From Streptomyces sp. Sge12 (lineage in GTDB: Bacteria > Actinomycetota > Actinomycetes > Streptomycetales > Streptomycetaceae): a DNA stretch of 64,000 nt. The position numbers and the translations under genes were made by a program. The DNA lies in assembly GCF_002080455.1 (NCBI RefSeq), contig NZ_CP020555.1, forward strand, positions 7,678,501 to 7,742,500, given 5' to 3'. The notes beneath the pieces are model-generated. The model made no database searches. It was given only the letters and a program-made list of their open reading frames with translations, and was not told where the DNA came from. Shown piece by piece: positions 34,016 to 43,678 of this stretch. Within the stretch, counting starts at the first letter, position 1. Every line of letters begins with the position of its first letter.

Positions 34016-34651
34016 ATGCGTGATGTCCGGAGCGATCCCGAGTTGCAGGAGCTGGCTCGACGGTTCGTCAGGCCCGATCGTCGGTACCTTCGGTTGGGCG
34101 GGAGTCTTCGCCGACTGAGCGCGGTCGAGCGCGCCACGTTCGTACGGGACCTTGCTCAGGCTGCCCACGAGATCACTCCCGCGGAGCTCGGCATCCTCTT
34201 CGAGGGTGGCTGGCGCGAGCGCAAGACGGCCGCCTGGCTGGTCGCTGTGGCCCACAGGACCGAGTTCCGCGACGTCATCGGCCGGCTTCTGCTGGCCAGC
34301 GGGGGGCCGTATGCGGGCGCGGCGTACTGCGTCGCCCTTGCGAGGTTCGGTACTGCCGCGGATGCCGAACTGCTCGCCGCCTACCTTGATCACTACTTGT
34401 CGCGTCCCGACCTCGACTACGACCAGCCAATCGTCCTCGGGACGCTCCTGTACCTCGATGGGGTACTCGGCTCCGAGTCCGCATCGCGGTTCCTTGCCCC
34501 GGGAGGCCCGTGGGACCGGTGGCTCGAAGCCCGGGCCGTGGCGGCCCTCGACCCGGATGACTGCCGCCAGGGCATGCAGCACCTTTGCGCCTTCGTCGAC
34601 GAGACCGCCGAGGCCTTCGCCGCGGTGAACGATGGGCGCCAACAGCCATGA
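34016..34651 (+). CDS. DUF6000 family protein
   Basis: 211 residues from ATG, with a GTG directly before it also possible. The middle reads KTAAWLVAVAHRTEFRDVIG, LLASGGPYAGAAYCVALARFG and DLDYDQPIVLGTLLYLD, matching DUF6000: helical repeats with the conserved YC(L/V)ALARFG and DYDQ motifs. The fold is HEAT-like and members often appear near polymorphic toxins. It diverges from the effector-like gene across 269 bp. Function unknown. Confidence 0.8.
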   Translation: MRDVRSDPELQELARRFVRPDRRYLRLGGSLRRLSAVERATFVRDLAQAAHEITPAELGILFEGGWRERKTAAWLVAVAHRTEFRDVIGRLLLASGGPYAGAAYCVALARFGTAADAELLAAYLDHYLSRPDLDYDQPIVLGTLLYLDGVLGSESASRFLAPGGPWDRWLEARAVAALDPDDCRQGMQHLCAFVDETAEAFAAVNDGRQQP

Positions 34652-34682
34652 CCTCACGCGAGACGTCCGCAGGACATGTGGA

Positions 34683-34895
34683 TCAATCAGCCCAGCCCTC
34701 GGTGTTCGAGCACGACTCGTAGGAGTAGCGAGTGTCTCGGTCCCACTCCTCTCCAGTGATGCGTTCGTATGCCCGGTCCGGTGCGTACAGCAGGCACTCG
34801 GCCCGGATGAGGTCCGTGGCGTACGGAGCGAAGGCCGCAGGGTCCTGGAGGACACTGTCGAATACGGTGCGGCCGGCGGCGACGACGGCGACCAC
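34683..34895 (-). CDS. Short hypothetical protein or gene remnant
   Basis: 70 codons from a GTG (VVAVVAAGRTVFDSVLQ). The body DLIRAECLLYAPDRAYERI and the aromatic, acidic end RYSYESCSNTEGWAD look protein-like, but no ribosome site or family is evident and the antisense of the exporter leader runs beside it. It may be the tail of a longer lost gene. Confidence 0.42.
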   Translation of the reverse strand: MVAVVAAGRTVFDSVLQDPAAFAPYATDLIRAECLLYAPDRAYERITGEEWDRDTRYSYESCSNTEGWAD

Positions 34896-35030
34896 CTGGT
34901 GAAGCCGACCCGCGCCGTTCTGACCCGCGGGCAGCGTCAGCGGTGGTGGGTTGTCATCCCAATGGGGCGATGTGCGGCGCGGCGGATCAGGCAAGACTCT
35001 CGTCAAGCCCCACTTCGCCCCGGAGGTTCC

Positions 35031-36635
35031 ATGTCGAAAGGCGGCGCGCCTCGCCTCGACGTTTCGCGTGAGGCCCCCGCGCGGGCGTCGCTCGTTCTGG
35101 CGTCCCTGATCATCGTTGCCGCGGTGGCCAACTTGAACCTGTCGGTGGCCAACGTGGCGCTGCCCGCGATCGGGAAGGCCTTCGACTCCTCCCAGACCGC
35201 ACTGAACATGATCGCCGTGGGGTACTCCCTCGGCCTGGCCGCGTCGGTGCTCTATCTGGGTGCGGTCGGCGACCGGCACGGGCGCAAGCTGCTGCTGCTC
35301 CTCGGCATCGCCCTGTCCGTTCCCGCCTGCCTGCTCGCCGCGTTCGCGCCGAGCGACACCGTCCTGGTGGCGGCCCGGATCCTCGGCGGGCTCTCGGCCG
35401 GCATGGCCTACCCGACCACCCTGGCGCTGATCACCGCGCTGTGGGCGGGGCCGGGGCGGACGAAGGCGATCGCGCTGTGGTCGGCCCTGGGCGGCGGCAT
35501 CTCCATGCTCGGGCCGGTGGTCGCGGGCGCGCTGCTCGAACGCTTCTACTGGGGGTCGGTGTTCCTGGTCACCCTGCCCCTCGCCGTGGTCGCGCTGGTC
35601 ATGGCGCTGCTGTTCGTCCCCGCGCACGCCAACGAGTCGACCGAACCGGTGGACAACCTCGGCGGCATCCTGTCCGTCCTCCTGATCGCGGGACTGGTGC
35701 TGGCGATCAATTTCGCCGCCGTCCCCCACCAGGGGGCACTGGTCATCGGCCTCGTCGTGATCGCCCTGGCTGCCGGAGCAGCGTTCGTCCTGCGTCAGCG
35801 CCGGGCTCCCAACCCGTTGTACGACCTCCACATCGCCGGCCGGCGCATGTTCTGGGTAGCCGCATGCGCGGGAATCATCGTGTACGGCGCCATGATGGGG
35901 TCGGCGTTCATCAGCCAGCAGTACCTGCAGAACGTCCTCGAGTACAACCCGGTCGAAGCCGGCGCCGCCATCCTCCCCCTCGTCGTGCTGATCGTGCTCG
36001 TGGCACCGCGGTCCGCGAGGCTGGTCGAGACACGCGGCGCCCGCGCGACCCTGCTGATCGGTTACACGTTCCTCTTCCTCGCCTTCGCCTGGATGCTGCT
36101 GTTCTGGGGCGAGGACAGCAGCTACTGGCAGATCGGCTTCGCCTACGTGCTCATCGGTATCGGCGCCGGCCTCGCCGGGACGCCCGCATCCCACTCGCTG
36201 ACCGGATCGGTGCCCGTGCGCCGGGCCGGCATGGCCTCAGGCACCGCCGACCTGCAACGGGACCTCGGCGGGGCCATCATGCAGTCCGTCATGGGCCTGC
36301 TCCTCACCGCCGGTTACGCCTCGGCCTTCAGTGCGGCGATCGCCACTTCCCCCGAGAGCAAGGACGTGTCGGACCAGGTCCAGAGCGAGCTGACGAAGTC
36401 GTTCGCCTCCGCCGAGCAGGTCGCCCAGCAGCACCCCCAGTACGCCGACCAGATCGTCGCGGCAGCACGCCACTCGTTCCTCCACGGTGACGACTGGGCG
36501 TACACCGTCGGCCTGGCCGCGATCGCCCTGGGTGCGCTGCTGATCTTCGTCATGTTCCCGCACCGGGACGCCGAGCGGGAGCTGCTGCGGCGCTACTCCA
36601 CCGAGGACTCCGCCTCCGCCGCCACCGAGACCTGA
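35031..36635 (+). CDS. MFS exporter of the DHA2 (14-helix) type
   Basis: 534 residues from an ATG with GGAGG five bases before it. Fourteen hydrophobic segments; LSVANVALPAIGKAF in helix 1, GDRHGRKLLLL after helix 2 and ARILGGLSAGMAYP (motif of drug/H+ antiporters) in helix 4-5 identify the DHA2 group. The loop before the last helix is unusually long and polar (AEQVAQQHPQYADQ). No regulator is directly adjacent, and the substrate is not evident. Confidence 0.92.
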   Translation: MSKGGAPRLDVSREAPARASLVLASLIIVAAVANLNLSVANVALPAIGKAFDSSQTALNMIAVGYSLGLAASVLYLGAVGDRHGRKLLLLLGIALSVPACLLAAFAPSDTVLVAARILGGLSAGMAYPTTLALITALWAGPGRTKAIALWSALGGGISMLGPVVAGALLERFYWGSVFLVTLPLAVVALVMALLFVPAHANESTEPVDNLGGILSVLLIAGLVLAINFAAVPHQGALVIGLVVIALAAGAAFVLRQRRAPNPLYDLHIAGRRMFWVAACAGIIVYGAMMGSAFISQQYLQNVLEYNPVEAGAAILPLVVLIVLVAPRSARLVETRGARATLLIGYTFLFLAFAWMLLFWGEDSSYWQIGFAYVLIGIGAGLAGTPASHSLTGSVPVRRAGMASGTADLQRDLGGAIMQSVMGLLLTAGYASAFSAAIATSPESKDVSDQVQSELTKSFASAEQVAQQHPQYADQIVAAARHSFLHGDDWAYTVGLAAIALGALLIFVMFPHRDAERELLRRYSTEDSASAATET

Positions 36636-36783
36636 CTGCTCCAGGCAGAGGTGCCGGCCCGGACCATCGCCGAGTCCCCTTGCCCGTATTCGCACCCTTC
36701 ACGGTTGGCGGATCATTGCCATGGCGAGGACTTGCCGCCGGCAGGCCTTCACGTCGGCGATCCCGGGCCGATAGACCCATGGC

Positions 36784-39700
36784 ATGTCCTCCCCCTCCCA
36801 GGCTTCCGCCTCCCAGACGCCCGCCTTCCGGCGCAGGCGCAGGCGCCGGCAGCTGCTCGCGGCCGCCACCGCGGTGCCGCTGCTGGCATCCGTGCTCGCG
36901 GTTCTGCAAGCGCCCGCCCAAGCCGCTCCGAGCAGGCCCACCGTTCCCGCCAAACCCTCGGCGACCCACAAGGTCACCCTGGTCACCGGCGATGTCGTCA
37001 CCGTCACCACGACGGCCGACGGCCGCCAGACCGCCGACGTCCGCCGCCCGCACAGCGCCGTCGGCGGGGTCAAGGTCCAGCAGATCAAAGGCGACCTGTT
37101 CGTCATCCCCGACGAGGCGGTGTCCCTGCTCGGCACCGACAAGCTGGACCGACGGCTGTTCAACGTCACCGACCTGATCGAGATGGGCTACGACGACGCG
37201 AAGTCGGCCGCGGTGCCGCTGATCGCGACGTACGCCCAGCCGAAGTCCCGCTCGGCCGGCGGGCCGACGGCCCCCCGGGGCAGCAAGGTGACCCGCGACC
37301 TCAAGGGCATCCGCGGCGCCGCGCTCAGCACCGAGAAGCAGCAGGCCCGCACCTTCTGGACCGACGTCGCGCCGCAGGGCAGCGCGACGCTGGGCGCGGG
37401 TGTGGCGAAGCTGTGGCTCGACGGCCGCGTCAAGGCCAACCTGAAGGAGAGCGTGCCCCTGATCGGCGCACCCGAGGCCTGGGCCGCCGGCTACACCGGC
37501 AAGGGCGTCAAAGTCGCAGTGCTCGACACCGGCATCGACGCCGGCCACCCCGACTTCGCCGGCCTGATCGACGGCACGGCCAGCTTCGTCCCCGGTGAGG
37601 CCGTCACCGACGTCAACGGGCACGGCACCCACGTGGCCGGCACGATCGTCGGCACGGGCGCCGCCTCCGCCGGCGCCAACAAGGGCGTCGCCCCCGGCGC
37701 CGACCTGTTCGTCGGCAAGGTGCTCGGCGGCCCGGAGGGCTCCGGCCAGGACTCCTGGGTCATGGCCGGCATGCAGTGGGCCGCCGAATCCGGTGCGGAC
37801 ATCGTCAACATGAGCCTCGGCGACTCCTACCCGACGGACGGCAGCGACCCGATGTCGCAGGCGGTCGACGCGCTGTCCGCCCAGTACGGCACGCTGTTCG
37901 TCATCGCGGCCGGCAACTCCGGCCCGGAGAGCATCTCCGCCCCGGGTGCGGCCGCCTCGGCCCTGACCGTGGCCGCCACGGACAAGCAGGACCGGCTCGC
38001 CTCCTTCTCCAGCACCGGCCCACTGGCCCACTCCGGCGCCATGAAGCCCGACATCGCGGCCCCCGGCGTGGACATCACGGCGGCCCGCTCGCAGCAGATG
38101 AGCAGCGGCGAGGGCCTCTACCGCACCCTCAGCGGCACCTCGATGGCCACTCCGCACGTGGCCGGCGCGGCGGCGATCCTGGCCCAGCAGCACCCCGACT
38201 GGACCGGCGCCCGGCTCAAGGAACACCTGATGAGCACCGCGAACGGGCTCGGCGACCCGTACTCGCCGTACGAGGCCGGCACCGGCCGCCTCGACGTGGC
38301 CGCCGCCCTGCGCAGCACGGTCCGCGGCACCGGACCGCTCTTCTTCGGCAACCACACCTGGCCGCACGAGCCGAGCGACGCCGCCGTCACCCAGGACCTG
38401 ACCTTCACCAACCACGGCTCCTCCGACGTCAGGCTGAACCTGGCACTGACCACCGCCGGCGGCCCGTTCCGCCTGGGAGCCACCGAGGTGACCGTTCCGG
38501 CGGGCGGCACAGCCGCCGTCCCGGTGACCGGTGACCCGAAGACCGCCCCGGCCGGCCGGCACGCCGGCTACGTGATAGGCACCGACGCGACCACCGGGAA
38601 GCCGGTCACCCGCACCTCCGTGGCGCTGCTCAAGGAGGAGGAGCGCTACGACCTGAACATCGAGCTGGTCGGCCGGGACGGGAAGCCCGCCGCCGGCTGG
38701 GCCACCGTCAACCTGGCCGGAGACCTGTGGCCGTGGTCGGTGTACGTCGACGGCCGGACCACCCTGCGCATGGCACCCGGTACGTACACCGTCGCGGCGT
38801 ACCTCGACGTGGCCGGCGAACACGCGGACCGCTCCGGCCTGGCCGTGATGGTCGACCCGGAGACCCTGCTCAAGGACGGCTCCGCGAACGTGGTGCTGGA
38901 CGCCCGCACGGCGCGCCTGCTGCAGACCGAGGCACCGCAGCGCACCGAGGACCGCCAGCGCAAGGTCGACTTCAACGTCCACTACAAGGGCCTCGACGCG
39001 TTCACGGACTTCCGCAGCGGATACGTGGTCCCGCCGATGTACGACGACGTCTACGTCTCACCGACGGAGCCGATGACGCAGGGCGAGTTCATCCTGATCA
39101 CCCGCTGGCGCAAGGGCGAGCCGGCGCTCGCTCTGAGCGCGCTCGGCGGCCGGCTCGGCTTCGAGGCGCTCGTGCAGGCGGGCAGCGCACTGGGCACCGC
39201 CACGGACCGGCTGGACCTGGTCCACGCGGGCAACGGCGCGGCCGCCGCCTACAAGAAGGTCGACGCCAAGGGCAAGGCCGTCGTCGTCGAGCGCAGCGAC
39301 GAGGTCTCCGCGCAGGACCGCGCCGAGGCGGCGGTCGCGGCCGGTGCGAAGGCGCTGATCGTCGTCAACGACGGTGTCGGCGCGCTGATGGAGTACGTCG
39401 GCGAGTCCGCCATCCCCGTCGCCACCGTGCACCGCGACGAGGGCAGGACCCTCATCGCTATGGCCAGAGCCGGCACCTTCAAACTGACCGCCAAGCAGAC
39501 CGAGTTCACCCCGTTCGTCTACGACCTGACCCGCGACTACCCCGGCCGGGTGCCGGACCGGGCCCTGGTCTACAAGCCGGCCCAGCGCGATCTCGCCCGG
39601 ATCGACGCCCGCTACTACGCGGCCGCGCAGGCCGGGGAGGCGGAGGGCTACCGTTCCGACTTCACTCTCAACCCCTCGTTCAACTTCCCCGAGCGCGAGT

Positions 39701-40536
39701 GGCACCCGGGCACCCGTACCGAATGGGTGACCCCCGGCCAGGTCTGGAGGGAGTTCCACGCCCAGGGCGTCCGAAGCGCCATGCCGTGGGTGATGGTGTC
39801 GGGCGACAACACCTACGCCAAGGGCCGTACCACCCGCCTGGACTGGTTCGCCCCCGCGACCCGGCCCGGCCAGGGAGAGTCCTTCGGCGTGTACAACTCC
39901 CGCTGGCAGAACCACATGACCTGGAACGTGCAGGCCTGGGCCTCCGCCAGCGACACCATGCGCCTGGGCGGCTACCTGCCCTGGGGAGAGACGCCGACCC
40001 ACCTGCAGGTCTTCCAGGGCAACACGCTGATCCACGACAACCCGAACAGCACGGACATGCAGTGGATCGAGGTGCCGAAGGGCAACCGGCCCTACCGCGC
40101 CGTCCTCGACGCGGAGCGGCCCGGGGACATCTTCCGGCTCTCGACGCGCACCCACACCGAGTGGACGTTCATGTCCGACACCGTCGACTCCGACTTCTTC
40201 GAGCGGTTCTCGGTCCTCAACCTGGACTACGGGCTGGAGTCGGACCTGCACGGCGACGTCAAGGCCGGCGCACCCCAGCAGATCGCGCTGCGGCCGGTGC
40301 CGATGGGCGGCGCCACCCTGCCCGGCACCGTCACGTCGGTGAAGCTGGACGTCTCGTACGACGACGGCGCCACCTGGAAGAAGGTGACGCTGGCCAAGGG
40401 TACCGACGGCCAGTGGAAGGGTTCGTTCAGGACGGCGAAGAAGCCCGGCGGCTTCCTCTCGGTCCGCGCGGGCGCCGAGACGAACAACGGCTACAGCGTC
40501 AAGAACGAGATCATCCGGGCGTACGGCCTGCGATGA
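36784..40536 (+). CDS. Large secreted subtilisin-like serine protease (S8) with late PA domain
   Basis: 1250 residues. An Arg-rich start (RRRRRRRQLL), a hydrophobic segment and AQA make a signal peptide, possibly Tat. A propeptide-like region (about 60-200) precedes the catalytic domain: Asp near 248 in VAVLDTGID, His near 280 in NGHGTHVAGT, Asn in AAGNSG and Ser near 453 in SGTSMATPHVAG. A protease-associated domain lies unusually far downstream (about 820-905, AGAKALIVVNDG) with other beta-rich domains around it. It ends at a strong terminator. It should degrade proteins outside the cell. No ribosome site is obvious at the start codon. Confidence 0.93.
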   Translation: MSSPSQASASQTPAFRRRRRRRQLLAAATAVPLLASVLAVLQAPAQAAPSRPTVPAKPSATHKVTLVTGDVVTVTTTADGRQTADVRRPHSAVGGVKVQQIKGDLFVIPDEAVSLLGTDKLDRRLFNVTDLIEMGYDDAKSAAVPLIATYAQPKSRSAGGPTAPRGSKVTRDLKGIRGAALSTEKQQARTFWTDVAPQGSATLGAGVAKLWLDGRVKANLKESVPLIGAPEAWAAGYTGKGVKVAVLDTGIDAGHPDFAGLIDGTASFVPGEAVTDVNGHGTHVAGTIVGTGAASAGANKGVAPGADLFVGKVLGGPEGSGQDSWVMAGMQWAAESGADIVNMSLGDSYPTDGSDPMSQAVDALSAQYGTLFVIAAGNSGPESISAPGAAASALTVAATDKQDRLASFSSTGPLAHSGAMKPDIAAPGVDITAARSQQMSSGEGLYRTLSGTSMATPHVAGAAAILAQQHPDWTGARLKEHLMSTANGLGDPYSPYEAGTGRLDVAAALRSTVRGTGPLFFGNHTWPHEPSDAAVTQDLTFTNHGSSDVRLNLALTTAGGPFRLGATEVTVPAGGTAAVPVTGDPKTAPAGRHAGYVIGTDATTGKPVTRTSVALLKEEERYDLNIELVGRDGKPAAGWATVNLAGDLWPWSVYVDGRTTLRMAPGTYTVAAYLDVAGEHADRSGLAVMVDPETLLKDGSANVVLDARTARLLQTEAPQRTEDRQRKVDFNVHYKGLDAFTDFRSGYVVPPMYDDVYVSPTEPMTQGEFILITRWRKGEPALALSALGGRLGFEALVQAGSALGTATDRLDLVHAGNGAAAAYKKVDAKGKAVVVERSDEVSAQDRAEAAVAAGAKALIVVNDGVGALMEYVGESAIPVATVHRDEGRTLIAMARAGTFKLTAKQTEFTPFVYDLTRDYPGRVPDRALVYKPAQRDLARIDARYYAAAQAGEAEGYRSDFTLNPSFNFPEREWHPGTRTEWVTPGQVWREFHAQGVRSAMPWVMVSGDNTYAKGRTTRLDWFAPATRPGQGESFGVYNSRWQNHMTWNVQAWASASDTMRLGGYLPWGETPTHLQVFQGNTLIHDNPNSTDMQWIEVPKGNRPYRAVLDAERPGDIFRLSTRTHTEWTFMSDTVDSDFFERFSVLNLDYGLESDLHGDVKAGAPQQIALRPVPMGGATLPGTVTSVKLDVSYDDGATWKKVTLAKGTDGQWKGSFRTAKKPGGFLSVRAGAETNNGYSVKNEIIRAYGLR

Positions 40537-40547
40537 ACCGCACCTTC

Positions 40548-40577
40548 GGGCCCCGGGCAGGCGACTGCCCGGGGCCC
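40548..40577 (+). terminator. Strong intrinsic-type hairpin
   Basis: GGGCCCCGGGCAG pairs perfectly with CTGCCCGGGGCCC (13-bp stem, GCGA loop), 11 bases after the protease stop codon. Confidence 0.9.
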
Positions 40578-40673
40578 CACCCCCCGCACCCGCTCCCGGC
40601 GGCCACTACACAGAATCTGCCGCCATGGCGCATACTCTCCCCGCTGCGGCAAGCGGAACGGAGTCGGTCGCCG

Positions 40674-41666
40674 ATGCTGGATGTTCTGGGCCTGGAACCC
40701 GACGACGAGCGCGTCTACCGCGCGCTCCTCGGACGCCCGAAGGCCACCGCGATGCTGCTGTCGGAGCTGCTCCTCGCCTCGCCGGCCGACGTGGACAACG
40801 CCCTGTCCCGCCTCGTCGGATGGGGACTGGTGACCCGGTCGGCCGACGAGCGGTTCACGGCCGCACCACCGGCCATGGCGCTGGGCTCCCTCATCAGCCA
40901 GCGCCGGGACGGGCTGCGCGTGGCCGAGCAGGCCCTGGTGACCTTCGCCGAGGAGCACCGGGCGGCGATGACCGGGGACAGCATCAACGACCTGATCGAG
41001 GTCGTCACCGGTGTCGACGCCATCCGTCACCGCTTCCTCCAGGTCCAGCACGCGGCCCGCACCCAGGTCCGCAGCTTCATCACCGCGCCGTTCGTCGCCG
41101 TACCGCCCGACGAGAACACGGCCGAACCCGTGGCCATCGGCCGTGGCGTGCACTTCCGCGCGATACTGGACCGGGCCGCGCTGGCAGAGCCGGGCATCGT
41201 CACCGATGCGATCCGTGCGCTGCACAACGGCGTACAGCTGCGCGTCGCCGACGAGCTGCCGATGAAACTGGTACTGGCCGACGCCGACCTCGGCCTCGTC
41301 CCGCTCGCGATCACACCGGACGGAGAGCCCGGCGCCGTCCTGCTGCACCGCAGCGGCCTGCTGGACGCACTGGACGCCCTGTTCGAGACGATCTGGAGCT
41401 CCGCCCACCCGCTCGAGCTGTCCGGCGCCGGCGCAGCGGCCGAGACCACCGTCGAGCGCGGGCCGGAAGGCCCGAGCGACCTCGACCGACGGATCCTCGC
41501 GCTCCTGCTGGCCGGCCTGACCGACCAGGCGGTCGCGACACAACTCGGCCTGTCACCGCGCACGCTGCACCGGCGCCTGCGCCATCTCATGGACATCGCC
41601 GGAGTCCGGACCCGGATACAGCTCGGCGCCCACACCGTCCGACACGGCTGGGTGGAGCCCCACTGA
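40674..41666 (+). CDS. TrmB-like/LuxR-type transcriptional regulator
   Basis: 330 residues from an ATG with GGAG about eleven bases upstream. Residues 1-65 form a TrmB-like winged helix (LGLEPDDERVYRALLGRP), the middle is a helical/beta region with no kinase or receiver motifs, and residues about 265-325 form a LuxR C-terminal helix-turn-helix (DRRILALLLAGLTDQAVATQLGLSPRTLHRRL). This two-headed layout is common in Streptomyces and usually regulates nearby secretion or metabolism. It follows the protease after a terminator and converges on the sigma-factor fusion. Target unknown. Confidence 0.88.
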   Translation: MLDVLGLEPDDERVYRALLGRPKATAMLLSELLLASPADVDNALSRLVGWGLVTRSADERFTAAPPAMALGSLISQRRDGLRVAEQALVTFAEEHRAAMTGDSINDLIEVVTGVDAIRHRFLQVQHAARTQVRSFITAPFVAVPPDENTAEPVAIGRGVHFRAILDRAALAEPGIVTDAIRALHNGVQLRVADELPMKLVLADADLGLVPLAITPDGEPGAVLLHRSGLLDALDALFETIWSSAHPLELSGAGAAAETTVERGPEGPSDLDRRILALLLAGLTDQAVATQLGLSPRTLHRRLRHLMDIAGVRTRIQLGAHTVRHGWVEPH

Positions 41667-41685
41667 ACGCCCCGCGCGGGCGCGC

Positions 41686-43320
41686 TCACCTCAGGGCGAA
41701 GAGCAGGTTGACCGAGTTGTAGTAGTTGGGCAGGTGCACCATCTCCGACTCCGGACGCGGCGGGTCGGCCTTCGGCCAGTTCCGCGGGCCCAGCAGATGG
41801 TCGGCGTAGTCGCTGTGCGGGACCTTCGGCACGAACCAGACGCGGTACGCGCCGCGTCGTGGGTCCGGCTCGAACCGCCAGAGCTGCGTCATGCGGTCCG
41901 AGCCGGTCCGGCAGGGGCGGAGGGTGACCTCGGCGAGGTTCCCGCCGCCGGTGGTTCCGTCGAGGCAGGTGCCGGTGTCCGCGTTGCGGAGCTGGTACGT
42001 GTTCCAGTGCGCGGGCAGCCGCTGCCACCCCTGGTCGGCCTTGCCGGTGCACTTCTCGAGCTGCAACGGACCGCCGGAACCGGGGCCGCCGAGGCCGACG
42101 CACAGCCCCGAGGCCACGTTGACCAGGGCGGGACCGCTGCGGTCCGGGGAGGGCGACGCCGAGGTGGGGGAGGCGGAGGCCGAGGCCGAGGCGGACGCGG
42201 AGGCGGAAGGGAGGCCCGTGGCGGGGGCCGTGGCGAAAGCCGCCGGGCCGATGGCCACGATCGGTGCGGTCTCCGGGAGCGGGCCGCCCTGGGCCGCAGG
42301 GGTTCGGGCGGGGGCCGCGGCCCGGCCGGAGGCGTCGCTCCCGGAGTCGGCCGGGAGCAGGACGGCCACGGTGGCCGCCGTTCCCACCACGGCTGCCGCA
42401 GCCACCCATTTCACCGCGCCGGCCTTGGCCCCTGCGAGCTGCGTCCCCTTCAGCGTGCCTGCGGCGGCGAGCTGCGTGCCGCCCCCACCCAAGGCCGACA
42501 GGAAGGAGGCGGGGTTCCACAGCAGGATCCCACCCAGCAGCAGCACGCCCAGGCGGCCGTTGACATCGCGCAGGTCGCGCTCGGCCCGGGCGCAGTCCTC
42601 GCACCCCTGAAGGTGGCGGCCCAGGTCCCGGGTGAGGCGCTTGCCCGGCCGGCGCAGCCTGGCGGCGATCTGCCCCCCGTAGTACTTGCACTCGTCGCTC
42701 GCGGTCTGGTCCAAGTGCGCGCGCAGATAAGCCTCCTTCAGGCCTTCCCGCGCCCGCGCCACCAGAGAGCCGACGCCTCCCGCCGATATCCCGAGGCGCG
42801 CCGCGGTCGCGGCCGCCGGCTCCTCCTCGACGACGGAGTGCCACAGCACGGCCTGCCACCGCTCCGGCAGTGACCGGTAGGCACGCAGGACCAGCGACCC
42901 CTCCTCCGCCGTGAAGACGGCGTCCTCGGCGTCCTGCCCGTCCGACAGCTGGGCGGCCCACTCCTCGAAGTCGTCGGACAGCCGCGTACGGGAGGCCTCC
43001 CGTGCCCAGGCGGCCGCCAGCCGGCGCACGCAGGTCAGCAGATACGGCCGCCAGGCGTATTCGGGCCCGGTACCCCAGGCGATGGCCCGGTAGGTACGGG
43101 CGAAGGCCTCGGCAGCGAGGTCCTGCGCGGTGGACAGGTCCCGGCAGCACGTACGGGCGTAGGCGAGCACCGAGGAATGGTGACGGGCGAACACCTCGTC
43201 CATCACGTCGCTGACCGCCGCGTCGGAATCCGGGGTGCGCCCCCGCAGCAGGGCACAGAGTTCCCCGTCGCTGAGGCTTTGCAGATCCTGCTGACGGGCG
43301 GTACCCGATGTACTCAACAC
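41686..43320 (-). CDS. ECF sigma factor fused to zinc-binding domain, membrane helix and ricin-type lectin
   Basis: 544 residues from a GTG; a TTG three bases later is better spaced from GGGAG. Residues 45-110 are sigma region 2 (DLAAEAFARTYRAI), 145-200 region 4 (AAATAARLGISAGGVGSLVARAREGL). A HLQGCEDC motif (His 236, Cys 240, Cys 243) is the anti-sigma zinc-binding signature. One membrane helix follows (about 304-323), then a Ser/Ala/Pro linker and a ricin-B-like lectin (about 397-485, SGLCVGLGG and QLWRFEPD). So sigma and anti-sigma parts and an outside sugar sensor are in one chain. Related ECF types with carbohydrate-binding tails are known. Confidence 0.88.
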   Translation of the reverse strand: MLSTSGTARQQDLQSLSDGELCALLRGRTPDSDAAVSDVMDEVFARHHSSVLAYARTCCRDLSTAQDLAAEAFARTYRAIAWGTGPEYAWRPYLLTCVRRLAAAWAREASRTRLSDDFEEWAAQLSDGQDAEDAVFTAEEGSLVLRAYRSLPERWQAVLWHSVVEEEPAAATAARLGISAGGVGSLVARAREGLKEAYLRAHLDQTASDECKYYGGQIAARLRRPGKRLTRDLGRHLQGCEDCARAERDLRDVNGRLGVLLLGGILLWNPASFLSALGGGGTQLAAAGTLKGTQLAGAKAGAVKWVAAAAVVGTAATVAVLLPADSGSDASGRAAAPARTPAAQGGPLPETAPIVAIGPAAFATAPATGLPSASASASASASASPTSASPSPDRSGPALVNVASGLCVGLGGPGSGGPLQLEKCTGKADQGWQRLPAHWNTYQLRNADTGTCLDGTTGGGNLAEVTLRPCRTGSDRMTQLWRFEPDPRRGAYRVWFVPKVPHSDYADHLLGPRNWPKADPPRPESEMVHLPNYYNSVNLLFALR

Positions 43321-43678
43321 GTGCTCCCGTGTGGCTTGCTGACGACCCGGGTGTCGGATCCGGGCACATCTGTCATGAGGGTGCGACGCTGCGCCCGACC
43401 GGAATTCGCGCAAGTGTGCACCCTTGCAGGGCCGCAAGCAAACCCTGGGCACGACAGTCGAGGCTGTCGCCCCGGAACCCGTGAACGCGAGAAGAACCAT
43501 TCCGCTCACCGCGGCCGATCCCCTGGTGCGCAGCAACGACGCTCTCCGTGCAGGGTTCCGGTCCGGAGCGCGAGCCGGTGCCCCGGTTGGCGAGCAGTCG
43601 CCGCCCCATGATCATCTCGACCCCGGACCCCGTCAAGAGGAGGGAACCGCTCCGGGGGGCGGGGGCATCTGGTGGGGC
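43321..43678. other. Intergenic region between the sigma fusion and the DUF6234-like gene
   Basis: 358 bases. It must hold the promoter of the divergent sigma-factor gene. The plus strand stays open in the DUF6234-like frame from 43424, so part of it may code for an N-terminal tail of that protein. No clear repeats or hairpins stand out. Confidence 0.5.

Noticed and set aside
36550..38982. Long minus-strand frame under the subtilase
   Set aside because: The plus strand has the full catalytic triad. The antisense product is Gly/Val/Arg-rich without domains.
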